Assembly (NCBI GenBank): GCA_023101885.1
Contig: JALPQD010000004.1
Coordinates: forward strand, 12,669,688-12,733,687
Reading direction: 5' to 3'
From: Typhlomys cinereus
Lineage: Eukaryota > Chordata > Mammalia > Rodentia > Platacanthomyidae
DNA: 64,000 nt
Below are positions 43,691-55,337 of this stretch, piece after piece. Made by a program: the position numbers and the translations under genes. The notes below the pieces were generated by a model. It was not told the DNA's origin. It searched no databases and saw nothing but the letters and a program-made list of their open reading frames with translations. The first letter of the stretch is position 1, and each line of letters starts with the position of its first letter.

Positions 43691-45647
43691 AAGATGTATA
43701 TTACATAACCATATTCTAATCTTACAGTCATTTGTCTTGCTTCTCATGGAAAAACTAAAGCTCTAAAATCTAGAATTATCCAATTTGCAAGTCTTTTCTT
43801 TTTGTGCTAGTCCTATTCAATTATTCCAAAACATATTTTCCATGTGTCTTTCCATTTAAGCTACTCCATTGCATGACACTGAGTCATGGGTCATAAACAG
43901 TATATGTTCCTTCCCATGACTTTTGTCTTTTCCCAGGGACTGAAGAATATATAATGATAAGGTTGTGAGATGGAAGGAGCCAGAGTCTTGAAAAATTATA
44001 TTGTGTCAAATGCTGAAAATTAGAAGTTCATCTACTATGTTTACTAACTTTAACCAAATGGCTTTGAGGCTCATTCTATCTTTGCCTTTTATTGTTATCA
44101 AATCTCGGTGTGGTTTCCATGGAAATTTCCACCTACACATTATGTTATATATGCCAGATATAATAGCCTTACATCCAACTCTAGAAATTTCTGATTATAA
44201 TCTCTTATTTTGAAACTATGATACGATTTAACCTTATTTCAAGCTTTGTCTCCAATATGAGAGAATCTTGAGAATGGAAGGATCTGACAGTCCAAAGAAT
44301 ACTGTCTCCTTAGATTTTCTGTTTTAGAGTTTTCATTTCACCAACATCTCATCTCATTCCACAGGATGGATGCCTCTGATCTTTTTCAATGTTAACATTC
44401 ATAAAACCAACCCAGCAATGAATGATTCAGTTTCCATTAAAAATGGCCTCTTTCCATTGCCTAGCCCTTTTGCTTTCCTGTGATAATAAGGAGTACCATT
44501 AATACCTGAAAGGTACTAATTCCACACTTTTTCTTTTCCTGCAAGACAGTCAGATTCAAGCATGTCAGGCAAAAGGAACCTGCTTGCATATGTCCATTTT
44601 CACAAACATTGTTGTCACGTACATCTGCTCTAGAGTAAGATTAATATTGAGTTCAACTCTCACTCATGATTAATATTCTAATATCTTACACTTGGTAATC
44701 TGGCTTTGCCATTTGACATCAAAGTTCCTATACAAGTGGTACCAATATGATTGTCTCACCAGCTGTGCTTGCAAGGGAGAAGCTTTGAGCATCATCCAGC
44801 GAGTGCCACATAGCTGCTCCATTCATTTGTCAGCCTTCTAGAAGACACAAGAGCTTCCACCAGGCAAAAGTGATGCCACAGCAACTCTTGTAGGAAGGAA
44901 GAGCTATTCACCCCTGGAATATATCAGCAAATGAATCAGAACAGATTGATGCCATAACTCAGATTCTAAGGCCAAGAATAAGAATTGAGTAGTTTATTTT
45001 AAGACAGCAGAAGAGTGCAAAAACAGATTGAGAAACATATGATAGCCCTTCAGCACGAATCTCTGCAAGCAGCGACAATGTTGCAAAGTTCTATGCATCT
45101 TCTCAGATGCAGCTTCACTTTTAATGTGTGTTGGCATCTTTCTCTGTGGGCAGATTTTACTGCAAGAGCAACAATTTGTTTTTTTTTTTCCTCCCTTTTG
45201 CTACAAGGGGATAAAAATATGGAAAGAACCCAACAATTATTTTGACTTTAAGCTGCCATTCGTGAATGGACACTGTAGTATGGTTTCCCCTCAGTTCCTT
45301 TTCAGATTAATATAATGAAAACATGGTATTCTCTGAGTCATTGAATCAGTATTGTGAGTAAAAGACAGAGTAATGGAATCTCCTTATTTTATGCTCTGAA
45401 GCAAAGGCAAAGGACATGAATAAGTGAAATGACTGCAAAAGAAATTTATTTTCCTACAACAAATAAATGGTAAATAAACTGAACCTTGCAAGACCTTGAA
45501 ATTCAAACTATAATTTTACAAATAATTGAGCTAAAACTTAAGGAGCTTTAACATGAGACAAATTTAGAAAGAAAAAAAGAAACTACATGTCAAGAATTGT
45601 ACTGATTAGGGAGTGGGCAATTTAATTTCTTTGGGAGAGTAAGTCTC

Positions 45648-45674
45648 CAGCATGAATTAATTTGCTTCATGCTG
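45648..45674. promoter_or_regulatory. perfect 9-bp inverted repeat around an AT-rich core
   Basis: CAGCATGAA and TTCATGCTG are separated by 9 bases containing TTAATTTGC. The core plus flanks include TAAT homeodomain-type motifs. It could be a protein-binding site; no direct evidence. Confidence 0.3.
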
Positions 45675-46892
45675 AGTCCTGCTGGCTTTTCTTCTTTCCT
45701 CAATCACTGTTTATTTCACAAAATCAGCATTCACCTATCTTCTTTGATTATTTAATTTCTGGAGGATTTTCTTTTCACAAAGCAGTTAGCACAGCTAAAC
45801 CCAACTCTGCAGGCAACGTGTAAACACATGATAATGGCCTGCATAAGTGTGAGGATTATTTATTTCATTTCATGGGCAGCATTGCTGTACTTCCCCTCCC
45901 ATGAAACCTCTTTGTGAGAATCTTGACTCTACTTCCAGCAGGGTGCATCTTTCATTTGACATTTGCCAAATGCCCAGGCTCTCATACAAAAATCAAGAAA
46001 GTAATATTCAAACCTTGACATATAGAATCTTATTTCTAAAAGAAGGGTGGGTTGTGGATGATAGGAGTAGTAAATGACATACAAGATAACATTTTAAAAT
46101 GAAAATTGCCATTAGCCACTTCTTCATTACTTCCTTCTCTGTAGATATCTAGAATCTTCCATATTTGCATGTGGCACATAAAGCTAGGATCTATTAGGAT
46201 TCAGGGCTGTGACATTTAGAAAAAAAAAAAAATCAGGTTTCTGTCCCAATGCACTACCCTTGGCAGAATATTTAAATAAAGCCAAATTGAAGTGCGGTGC
46301 AAACATTTAGAAATGAACAGTTAAATGTCCTCTAAGATGTGCCATGAGGCTTCTTTTCCGGTTGCCTCAAGGACAAGGATGACGCAGATAGCCCTTCACT
46401 TTCATCTTTATTTCCGCTCTCTGCTTGCTGCTACTGCTTAGCGACCTCAATTGAGACTCGTCACTCACTGCGAAGGCTGATCACAGATGGAGCTTGGGAT
46501 GTGAGGATGGAATATTCCTTCTAAATCCAAAGCCGGGATCTTCCACTCCCAGCTTCCCATCTTAGCTGCAAATGATAATGACCACCCAGAGTTGTAGAGG
46601 ATGATGAGCAGTTATTTTAAAGTGATAATCACCTTTTCCACATGATTTTAACTATATTCTGCTCGTGTAGTGACATTTGTCTCCTTTATATTCACCAACA
46701 GGCTTGCCTCAATGTAAACCGAACTGAACTTATCAAAACCCGCCACGGGACAGATATGATCATGAAATCAAAGACTCACAGAGACCTTCATATCCATGAG
46801 ATAGCCTCTCGGATTATTAGTCTATTGTGTCTATCCTTACGTATTTTACTCTCATGCTTTGTCCCCGTGGAGACGTGAAACTGCTGTTCATT

Positions 46893-46921
46893 GTTGCTAG
46901 GAGATGGGTGGCTATGGCAAC
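46893..46921. promoter_or_regulatory. X-box (RFX)-like inverted half-sites
   Basis: GTTGCTAGG and CTATGGCAAC are RFX-type half-sites in inverted orientation, spaced further apart than a standard X-box. Weak support for binding. Confidence 0.25.
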
Positions 46922-47435
46922 AGTGTGGGGCAGAGCCAGATGGAGTGCCGCAAGCATAGTCAGGTTCAGGCTCCTCTTTGATCTCCAAAGGACTCCATGG
47001 GCGTCCCAGGCAAGCAAGGCCCAGATCACTGCACTGCCTCTTCAGCTTGTTTCAAAAGAGGCCTCATGGCTTCTCCTCGCATGTCAGCTGTCGCCAATAA
47101 CAAGTGTCTTGTTGGTGTTTAACTATGTACTGTGAGGTTGTTGGAAAAAGAAAAAAAGCTGGATAACAAGAGGATTATCACTATTTAACTGTGCTCTCAT
47201 ACTGTTATTAATTTAGCTCAGATTGAATGCCATATGCTTCACTTCATCATTCCACTGAACTCCTAGTGACTCTCATGGAAGTGTCACGCAAAGAACAAGG
47301 GGGACATATGGCTCTAATAGTGGCTTGCTCATTCCTCAATGATGAATGGCTATCCTAAAATCATTAGTCATTTGTCTGTAAGGCACTCTTCAACTTCTTC
47401 AGAATCGGTGTCTGCACTGAATGAAAGGCTTCTTT

Positions 47436-47555
47436 ATGCTGTATTTGGTAGCTCATTTCTGCAGTCCTTACACTTAAGAAGCTGACACGGGAATGCATCC
47501 ACGTATTGGAGGCCATCCTGGGGTTCAGAATGAGATTCTGTCTCAAATAAAAGCA
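47436..47555 (+). mobile_element. B1 SINE
   Basis: GGTAGCTCATTTCTGCAGTCCTTACACTTAAGAAGCTGAC...GGAGGCCATCCTGGGGTTCAGAATGAGATTCTGTCTCAAATAAAA follows the order of the 7SL-derived B1 consensus. Diverged. Confidence 0.75.
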
Positions 47556-47564
47556 CCCTTTGCT

Positions 47565-47825
47565 ACCTTCAGGGTGGTAAGATGTGCTGAACGAGTGAAA
47601 GCACTTGCTGTGAATGCCAAACAGCCTGAGTTTTGAGCTCATCCCTAGAACCCCATAAAGGTGGAAGCATACAACTGACGAGCTCTGAGATCATCCCTAT
47701 AACCTCATAAAGATGGAAGGAGACAACTGACTCCACAAAATTGTCCTCTGACTGCCACATGCTCACTGTGGCATTGGGTACTCCCTCCTTCACACAATTA
47801 TAACAAATAAAATATTTTTAAAAAT
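47565..47825 (+). mobile_element. B3/B4-like SINE with an internal 52-bp tandem duplication
   Basis: GTGCTGAACGAGTGAAAGCACTTGCTGTGAATGCC is the tRNA-like head. TTGTCCTCTGACTGCCACATG and an A-rich tail close the element. The segment beginning GAGCTCATCCCTA at 47635 recurs as GAGATCATCCCTA at 47687, so one 52-bp unit is present twice with several differences. Confidence 0.7.
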
Positions 47826-48457
47826 CAAAAATAAGGAATGCCCCTCTCTAAGGCTATCATACCACACAGCCATACCTAATGTGACAATACTGATATGATT
47901 TTTTACCCAAATCTTGGAAAGATAGAGGATACTCACATTTTTCTCATATAATCCGGTGAAAAGATAGGATATCAGAGTCATCAATGTTCCAATTTTTCTG
48001 AACAGAACTTGCATACTCTTCCACAGAAGGACCATTACTCAACATTTTCATCGTGTGGCTCCTCTAAAAATCTTGTTCCACAGCATCCAGATCCATTCTG
48101 CTGAGCCTGGTTCTCTTCTTCACCCATCCAGCCTGCAAAACTAAACCCCCCTCTACAAATCTTTACTCTGCTAAGATTAGAAGAGTTTCTAATTCCTTGC
48201 TCCTTCCCACACAGCTATCATCATTTTCTGACACGAATAATCTTTATTTCTGTATCCCCTTATCCTCCTTTCAGCATTCCCTAGAATGCCTTCTCCAGGC
48301 TGAATTCTCATTTTGATCCAAATATTTTTCAAGTGTCTCTTGGGTACTCGGGCCCTGTGACAGCTTCTGTATCTAAGGAAAAGTGTAACGAGAGCACAGT
48401 GCTGTCTAAAAAGGGTAATTGATGCATGGAATTGAAAATGAATGTCACATTTGAAGT
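47826..48457. other. no recognisable feature
   Basis: Unique-looking sequence; no gene or repeat recognised. Confidence 0.4.
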
Positions 48458-48610
48458 ATTCACTATGCGTGGAACATATTCAGGTACTATATTTAATGCT
48501 CATAATATTGTCATTATCATTTGTAGCTAAGACATGAAGGAACTTGAGCTCAGATTGTAAGTGATTGACCCAAGTTGGAGGGCCAGGAAGCAGTGAAACA
48601 GACAAGATCC
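48458..48610 (+). mobile_element. MIR SINE
   Basis: TACTATATTTAATGCTCATAATATTGTCATTATC, then AAGACATGAAGGAACTTGAGCTCAGATTG, then AAGTGATTGACCCAAGTTGGA matches the MIR core and 3' half in order. Ancient and diverged. Confidence 0.7.
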
Positions 48611-48819
48611 TAGGTCTGTCTCTTTTCCGGAATGATAATTACGCTATTGATTTGACATGATGAGATATTCTCAGAATAAAATGTGTATTATTCCAGGCGA
48701 GAAGCTAGTAAGAGAAGAAGTGATCAGCTACATGAGAGAGGTCAGAAAAAAATTTCAAGCGACTAGAAAGCATTAACCTACAAATAAAAGTTCAACAGCA
48801 AGTATAGTAGAAAAGGGAC
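48611..48819. other. no recognisable feature
   Basis: Short unique interval. Confidence 0.4.
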
Positions 48820-49110
48820 AAGTGGGGACTGGATTGATGGCTCGTGGATTAAAGCATTTGCCTTGATAGCAAAAGGACCTGAATTTGAATCCCCAGAACT
48901 CATATAAATAAAAAGTTTTAAAAGCCTGGCAGAAATAGCAGTGGTCTGAGCTATCCACCCTAGATGTCAGAGCCTGAGAAACCCCAGAATAAAGCAATAA
49001 GGAGGAAGAGTAATCCAGAATGATTCCTGAAGTCACCCTTAGGCCTCCCCAGGCACGTGCACTTAAGTGCCCTACAGTACACACACACATGCCATCAAAG
49101 GAGGAAAAAT
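48820..49110 (+). mobile_element. tRNA-derived SINE (same family as 58262 and 58940)
   Basis: Head GGGGACTGGATTGATGGCTCGTGGATTAAAGC; B-box region GACCTGAATTTGAATCCCC. The body has AGCCTGAGAAACCCCAGAATAAAGCAATAAGG and CCTGAAGTCACCCTTAGGCCTCC, shared with the other long SINEs here. CA-rich tail. Confidence 0.8.
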
Positions 49111-49454
49111 AAAAGAGGCATTTAGACTTAGAATTTAATTTTTAACTTTTTTTTATTTCTGCTTCAGTCCTTTTCACCCCTTATCACCTTGTCTCAACGC
49201 TACTCCTCTGCTGCAAACCTCCTTCCCAACAAGTCTTCTCCAAACTTTCTTGTGTTTTCTTCACGTGTGTGTGTTTCCTGTTTTATAAAGGTATCTGGTA
49301 TGAACATGTGTGGAACAGTATTTACTGGCACCAATTCATCAGTTGGCAACACTACTGAAGAAAGTGGCACCATTTCCCCATTAATTGTCAGTAGCCCCTC
49401 AGTAATGAGTGGGAACCCCTAAGTTAGGAACTACTTTTTTAAATGAGAGTGAGA
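49111..49454. other. no recognisable feature
   Basis: Interval between opposed SINEs; no repeat or gene recognised. Confidence 0.4.
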
Positions 49455-49710
49455 GAGAGGAAGAGATGGGGGGGAACACAAGTGTGTGTGCCTGTGGAGG
49501 CCCAAGGGCGACATTGGGAATCATCCTGGATTGTTCTCCTTCCTTACTGCTTTGCTCTGGGGTTTCCCAGGCTCTGCCTTCCAGGCCCAAATCTCAGGCT
49601 GTCACCATAACTGCCTGGCATTTTTACTGCACCTGGGCATCTGAACTTAGGTCCTTTTGCTTGCAAGGCAAAAGCTTTAACTACTGAGTCATCCTCCAAC
49701 TCCTGGAAAT
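49455..49710 (-). mobile_element. tRNA-derived SINE, antisense
   Basis: Reverse complement of the same long SINE: GTGTGCCTGTGGAGGCCCAAGGGCG, GCTCTGGGGTTTCCCAGGCTCTGCC, ATCTGAACTTAGGTCC (B-box reversed), GCTTTAACTACTGAGTCATCC (A-box reversed). Confidence 0.8.
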
Positions 49711-49772
49711 AATTTTTAAGCTTTTTATTAACATCAAAATTCTCAACTCTTCCTCTTACGAGTCTACATGAT

Positions 49773-50061
49773 TTTTTTATAATTTTTTTTTATTCAATTG
49801 TGCATGTATGGTGTGTGTGTGTGTACATGTATGTGTGTGTGTGTAGAACCACGGACGAATTTGGGAACCACCATGGACCACCTCCACCTCCTCCTTGTTT
49901 ACTCTGCCCCGGGATTCACAGGCTCCGCCCTACCAGGACCAGAAACGCAGGCCGCCCCGCTTCTGCCCGGTGTCTATACGTGGGGTCTAGGATCCGAACT
50001 CAGGACCTTCTGCCTGCAAGGCAGAAGCTTAACCCCTGAGCCACCTCTCCAGCCCCATGAA
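49773..50061 (-). mobile_element. young GC-rich tRNA-derived SINE, antisense, with target duplication
   Basis: The minus strand starts GGGGCTGGAGAGGTGGCTCAG (A-box) with GGTCCTGAGTTCGGATCC (B-box), both well preserved. A GC-rich body (GGCGGAGCCTGTGAATCCC), a CA-rich stretch and ATTGAATAAAAAAAAATT follow. TCTACATGAT at 49763-49772 and 50062-50071 is the target duplication. It is nearly identical to 57194-57491, so this subfamily was active recently. Confidence 0.9.
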
Positions 50062-50071
50062 TCTACATGAT

Positions 50072-50635
50072 ATTTTTGCTTGCTTCATTTTTTTTTTAAA
50101 GGCTATTGGCATTTCTTTTGCAGTAGCTTTTAGGCCTTGAGTACTACTGTCTTGTGTTGCTCTGAACCATCCAAATTTTGTACCAGTTTTCTTCATCGTA
50201 TAATCTTTGAAGATGAGGATCACACCCTCACCTATTTTATTATCTTACAAAATACTAAGAGCTGTGTCCAGAGTATAGAAGATAGTATACAACCACATGT
50301 TGGCACAATGGCTTTTCACCCCATCTCATGTTTCATAGAAGTTGGATACTATTTTTAATCCTTACTTTATAGATCAAAGGAAATTGTAATTGAATATAAT
50401 AGTTAATTGGAAAACTCTGGGTCACTCAGATGATCAATCAGAGAAGTATCCAGCAAAAGAATCTATGTTTTTTCTCTCTCTCTGCAATGCAAGTAATTAA
50501 TAAATGTGAGACTGTCATGCTTTAGCAAATATGTAAAACACCATGTTCACATTAACACTACAAAAATCTGCATTTAATTTTTTTTATTTTAATAAAGATG
50601 ACTTACATTAATTTCATCTCAAAGATGAGAACTAT
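50072..50635. other. no strong feature; possible MIR trace
   Basis: TACTATTTTTAATCCTTACTTTATAGATCAAAGG near 50347 faintly recalls MIR. Otherwise unique. Confidence 0.3.
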
Positions 50636-50637
50636 AG

Positions 50638-50881
50638 GCCAGGGAGATGACTCAGGAGTTAAAGTCTTTGCCTTGCAGAGAAAAAAAAAACACTGAAATT
50701 CAGATCCCAGATCCCAAGTAAAAATGCACCAGGAGCAAATGATGGTGGCCTGAACTTCTGTCTCGGAAAGGTGGAGCCTGAGAAACCCCACCACAAGCAA
50801 TAAGAAGGTAGAGCAACACAGGAGGATTCTGACGTCACCCTTGGACCTCCACAGGCACACACCATGAAGTGCCTTCTTACA

Positions 50882-50933
<52 letters not shown>

Positions 50934-50935
50934 GG
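50638..50935 (+). mobile_element. tRNA-derived SINE with CA tail
   Basis: GGCCAGGGAGATGACTCAGGAGTTAAAG (A-box), GAAATTCAGATCCCAGATCCC (B-box region), GAGCCTGAGAAACCCCACCACAAGCAATAAG body, and (CA)n at 50881-50930. Confidence 0.8.
50881..50930. repeat. (CA)n microsatellite
   Basis: About 25 CA units with one TA interruption near the start. Confidence 0.95.
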
Positions 50936-51959
50936 GGGACATGAGAGAGAGAAAGAACTACAAGATACTTTACTTAAGCAATTCAACTATTTGGTAGTTA
51001 GACCTTGAGTAAAAAAAAAAAAAAATTATCCTAAATTCCTAAGGTGGCTACTCTTCATGTGAAAGTTCTGGAAGAATCAGATGAACAGGTTCATAAGGCC
51101 GGTATACACAAAGTGGTTTTCTGCTTGCCATCTGCTGACTTCTTCAGCTGAGAACCCTTGACAAAGTCACTATCATGGTCCAGGCTGGCACGGATGGCCC
51201 TGGGCCTTAATCGAAGACACAGGTCAGTAAACAAACTTAAACTCTGCTCGAAGAAGGTCAGGTCTACTGCAAAGGCCTGGAAGGAGGGCCTAAGATAGAA
51301 TAAATGTTGCTTTTCCTAAATAGAAATGCCACTCATCCAGTGGTCATAGGTTAGCCACCGCGAACAGGCACACTGAATGCAGGCAGAGCCCTGAGGGAAA
51401 CCTCCTTGGCACAGCACTATGCTATGAATTTTCTTTGCCATTTTAAACTCATGAGCCAACAGGAAAAATGTTGCAAAGCCTTTTCTTTCTAAGGTCAGAG
51501 GTTCCTTGTATCCTCCTTTTAGCTCATTTCACTCTGGAGTAAGAGATAATTTGCTAGTCTCCATCCTTAGGACAGAACTCGGAGGAAGCATGCAAGCGCT
51601 ACTCCTTTGTGACTTGATTCAAAGCCTTGCGGCTAGCAGCGAGTGTCACAGCAGCCCTGACTTTGACACTGTCTCTCTTCCCTCCTCCCTGTTCACATTG
51701 TCATCAGAGCTGTTCTGGTGTCTCAGAGCCTCACTGAGTAAAGAACTTTACTGTGTTTACTGGTCTCGTTCTGCTGTCCCTTTCCAGAATCTCGGCCCAC
51801 CACTGAATGCGTAGGGCATGTTCAGTGAGCATCAAGTAATTCATATTTATTTAACAGAGGGTACTGGTACTGCCTTCAACTGAGCAGGAAAACAAAATAG
51901 CTAAAATCAACTTTTAAGTGTTTGGAAAGGTTGTATGTATTACTTTTCCTGGGAGACAA
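50936..51959. other. unique sequence
   Basis: About 1 kb with no recognised repeat. Composition is closer to balanced than its surroundings. No exon is supported. Confidence 0.4.
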
Positions 51960-52470
51960 CACATGCAACCATCTTCCGACCCTAGATAGGACTTTCACAA
52001 CAGACCAAATTGACGAAAAACCAACCAGTTTATTGGGCTTGCTTATTGGAGCAGGGGGTGAGGGTTACTGACAGAGCAGGGGCAGTGCAGTACAGCATGG
52101 CTCATGGCTTCCTCATTGCTGGGTAGACAGAACTCTCTCAATGAATCTACCCTAGTTTATACACTCTAGAGCTCCTCCTGTCCTCACGTTGGATGTGCAC
52201 AAGGGCAGCATAAGCATAGGCATGTGTATGGACGCGTGCAAAGGGCCCCCATGAACAAGCATCCCTCCCCTCTTGTCCCGCACATGTACAGGCAAGTGGG
52301 TGGGCATGTACAAATCAGGGCAGAATTACATGCAGCCAGCCCAGAGCCTCAGGTGAGGGTCTAATAACTCTCTCCACCAGCTCTGTCTCTAAAGTAGTCC
52401 AAGAACAACAGGTGCTCCTTGAGGGTCTCAAAACAAAGATGGCAGCTGCTTGCTCAGAGGAATGTGAAAG
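51960..52470 (-). mobile_element. candidate LTR of unknown family
   Basis: On the minus strand CAAGCCCAATAAACTGGTTGG and, shortly after, TGTTGTGAAAGTCCTATCTAGG look like a polyadenylation signal with R/U5-type sequence. The upstream part is GC-balanced, with repeated GCACATGTACA-like motifs. Ends and family uncertain; no coding frame. Confidence 0.35.
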
Positions 52471-52747
52471 CACAGCAGGAAAAGACTTAACATCCCCAGG
52501 AAGATTCTGCATCTGCAGCGTAGACAGTATGGATTTCTACTCCTGAAACATGCACGCTCACCTTCGTGGCCGTCTTTAGGTTCTACAACAGGTCTCCACG
52601 GGGAATCTGAGGTTACTTGGATCCTCAGGGACAGATATATGCTCACATGCATCTTTAAGTAAGACTTCATCTTGCTTAACTAATCTTCATTCTCTTTTTT
52701 CATGCTACATAAAAGACAATTTACATAAAATGTGTTTTTGATGCTGC

Positions 52748-52866
52748 TTTTCGTTTGGTTCATTTGAAGGTTTTGCTGCATTGCACAAGTTGGCATCAAA
52801 CTCATGATTCTCTTGTCTCAACACCCCAGATGTTGAGATTACAGGCATACACCACCACACCTAGGA
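52748..52866 (-). mobile_element. B1 SINE, antisense
   Basis: GCATTGCACAAGTTGGCATCAAACTCATGATTC...AGATGTTGAGATTACAGGCATACACCACCACACCTAGG is a reversed, diverged B1. Confidence 0.75.
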
Positions 52867-53127
52867 TCATGAAACAGTTTTGATGTTTTTAAAGTGCTGG
52901 AATCACTCTATCTTTTCCAAACAATATATTCCTGGCTTTTTATTTTGGGAAAAGTCGGGACAGCTGAAAATCTCTGAATTCTCATACAGGTTATTTCCGA
53001 ACTTGCCTTATTGTGAAGACAGCAACCAGTTCTCAAAACGAGTCTTACTCTGAGGTTTGATGTGCTGTTTTTCACGAGAAATACCTTGTTTCCTCTTTGA
53101 ACCACCATGACAGTAGGAAGCATAATG

Positions 53128-53310
53128 ATAAACTGTGTCCGTCAATGCTATCCCCAAGAGTCAAAGGTGCCTCCTCTTCCTGGTCCATTTTCCTTTCATT
53201 TTCAATGTCACTTCTCTCCCTTCACCATGTGGGCACCGGGGACCAAACTCAGGTTGCCAGGTTTGCACAGCAAGTGCCTTTACCTGCTGAGCCATCCTAT
53301 CTGCTCTACT
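53128..53310 (-). mobile_element. B3/B2-like SINE, antisense
   Basis: CACCATGTGGGCACCGGGGACCAAACTCAGGTTGCC (B-box side) and TTTACCTGCTGAGCCATCC (A-box side, reversed) are characteristic. Confidence 0.75.
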
Positions 53311-53936
53311 GTAATTTCTCAAAGAGTTTGAGAAAACGATCCTTTATAAATGTAATCTTTTGCACAAATGACATGCAAAATAGTATTTCTACCATGAAAA
53401 AATGGGATTTTTGAACCAGTGTTAGTTGGTTCATAGAAATAGCTTTGGATATGTGCTAGTTAATTTTTATTATATGGACAGAAATAAAAAATTAAAACAA
53501 AAAGTTTTTAAAAGAAATGAATTGGTATAGTTGTTGACCTAAACAAGATTTGATTCTGTGTTTTCCTAAGAAAATGGCCCTGTCAAATAAGTTACTATTT
53601 CAGTTTGTATTATGAAAACTCATATTAATGTAATAACTTGTATCTGTTTACCACATAATTTTCTTTAGTTTTCAATCAAATGAAAAAAGAGGAGAAAGAA
53701 GTCATTTTGGTGAAGTAAAACAGATTCCCAAGTAAAATTATAGGATATCCTATTCAGAGTAAGTAAAAATTCCTTTCTTTCTGTCTAATAGGTGAACCAT
53801 ATGTTCTAGATATAAGACAAAGCATCATACATGATTTCAATCAGCAATGCTTACAATCTTTGACATTTTGGGTTAATATGTATGATTGGTTCTCTCATGT
53901 GACTGTGCAGTTTGACTTTAGCTGGCTTACTGTCAA
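53311..53936. other. AT-rich sequence, no feature
   Basis: No recognised repeat or gene. Confidence 0.4.
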
Positions 53937-53952
53937 CATGTAGAAATATTCA
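53937..53952. repeat. target-site duplication of the solitary L1 leader (left)
   Basis: CATGTAGAAATATTCA, identical to 54097-54112. Confidence 0.95.
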
Positions 53953-54096
53953 CTCTTAAGATCTTTCAATTTCACTAAACTGAATTATTTGGCCTGGGGT
54001 TCTGGGGGTGGGCAAGGGCGGAGCTTACCTAGGTCGTGGTGAGGCCCGGCTGGACCGCACGCGCGTTCCGGCCGGCGGAGCAGGGTGGGGAAGGGC
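53953..54096 (-). mobile_element. solitary L1 5' leader insertion (3'-truncated L1)
   Basis: 144 bp matching only the 5' end of the full-length L1s. On the minus strand it runs from the common 5' start (CCCTTCCCCACCC) through one half-monomer to CTTAAGAG, about 15 bases before the ORF1 ATG. There is no ORF, no 3' UTR and no poly(A). A perfect 16-bp duplication brackets it. It keeps GC-rich sequence and the CTAG/GTAAGC donor-like site. Most L1 truncations lose the 5' end, so this shape is unusual. It matches the proximal half-monomer of copies 1 and 2 closely. Confidence 0.92.
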
Positions 54097-54112
54097 CATG
54101 TAGAAATATTCA
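54097..54112. repeat. target-site duplication of the solitary L1 leader (right)
   Basis: CATGTAGAAATATTCA, partner of 53937-53952. Confidence 0.95.
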
Positions 54113-54229
54113 TATTTAAAGGTTTGTTGTAGAATAGCATATCAATTAAGGCAGTTCTTGAATATTCATGATACTTTCTGGACTGTAACCTTCAAACAAC
54201 CTCTTACATTGAGAGGTGTGTTTGTTTGT

Positions 54230-54465
54230 TTGTTTAAAGAAAGTTAAATTTATTCTGACTTACAATTCAAGGGGTTACATTCCACTGAAGTGCTGACGGA
54301 GTGAAGGCAGAAGTAGTTAGGAAACAGAAAATGAACAGGAAGTAAGCCCAGACTATAAACACCATCCCAGAGATGTATTTCTGTCAACAAGACTGCATTT
54401 CCTCAAACCATGCCATATAGTGCACTCAGATGGGGACCAGGTGTTAAACACATGAACATTAACAA
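54230..54465 (-). mobile_element. MaLR-like LTR fragment, antisense
   Basis: AAATTTATTCTGACTTACAATTCAAGGGGTTACATTCC and later CCTCAAACCATGCC...GTGCACTCAGATGGGGACCAG recall antisense ORR1/MT-type LTRs (TTTATTCTGGCTTACAGTT...). Diverged, ends approximate. Confidence 0.45.
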
Positions 54466-54679
54466 TTTTGATGCTGCAAATGAATAAAAAGTGTCTAAAG
54501 ACAATTCATCTTTTCTCTAGATGCTAAAACCCAACAAATGTTACTTATCACCTATGAGTAGAGTTAGTTCAAGGCAGTGTTTTAATAGAATGAATGCAAT
54601 AATACATTCAGATGGCCTCCACACTGATAACTCTTTGCTTCCCTAAGATAATACATTATTACTGACTAGCTGCAGGACC

Positions 54680-54825
54680 TTTGGGATATTTTATCATCTT
54701 GCACTTTGTTTGATGATAAAATGGAATGAAGATTTGAAGGATTGCTGAAAATGAGCTAAAGAAATGTGAAGGTGCCTAACACATTGCCTAACATGTAGTA
54801 GACTGTCAGTAAGTGTTAGGTTTAC
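54680..54825 (+). mobile_element. MIR SINE
   Basis: GATGATAAAATGGAATGAAGATTTGAAGGATTGCTG, then GTGCCTAACACATTGCCTAACATGTAGTAGACTGTCAGTAAGTG, is the 3' half of MIR in order. Confidence 0.75.
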
Positions 54826-55337
54826 TTTTCTAGTCTCCAAAATCTTTTATTAATATGATGCTTAGCTACATTCTGATCTTGCTGCTACATACATCCTTAA
54901 CTTTGAGATGCTTTACAGTTTTGAATACTAATCTTCTCAAAGTTGAATTCTCTTCTATGTAATTCCAACAATGAAATGTCCTCCTGACTTTAAAACATTC
55001 CTGTTTACAATGTCTAAAGCATCCTTTATGGAAAAAAATGAAGGCATTTATTCAGAATTACAGATAAATCCAAGAATATAACATCCCCTAGATAACAGCA
55101 GAACTTAAATTCATGCCAAGTTCTAGAGGACTGATAACAAATGCTGCTTTTCTTTGATGAACAGGAGCAAACAAGGGAAGCAGAGTGACGTGATGGCCAC
55201 ACTGTCCCATGGGGGAAACAATATCCAGATAAAAGACAAAGTCGAAGACATTTCAGTGTCCATGTTCTTTTTCCTTCAGACGCCACTGTGCAAAAAGAAA
55301 GGGCAGGGGCATGTGACTTACAGGATAAGAGTATTTT
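54826..55337. other. no recognisable feature
   Basis: Unique-looking; short opposed frames at 55026-55339 without support. Confidence 0.4.

Larger units (their letters stand above)
43691..47435. other. long repeat-poor interval
   Basis: About 3.7 kb with no SINE, LTR or L1 that I recognise, unlike the rest of the window. It holds a 9-bp perfect inverted repeat at 45648-45674 and an X-box-like arrangement at 46893-46921. The short frames show no coding signal. It could include conserved regulatory DNA, but that is inference. Confidence 0.4.

Noticed and set aside
46642..47135. Overlapping frames of 66-102 codons on both strands near an X-box-like motif
   Set aside because: No domain, no splice structure and no known protein similarity that I recognise; overlapping on both strands argues against coding.
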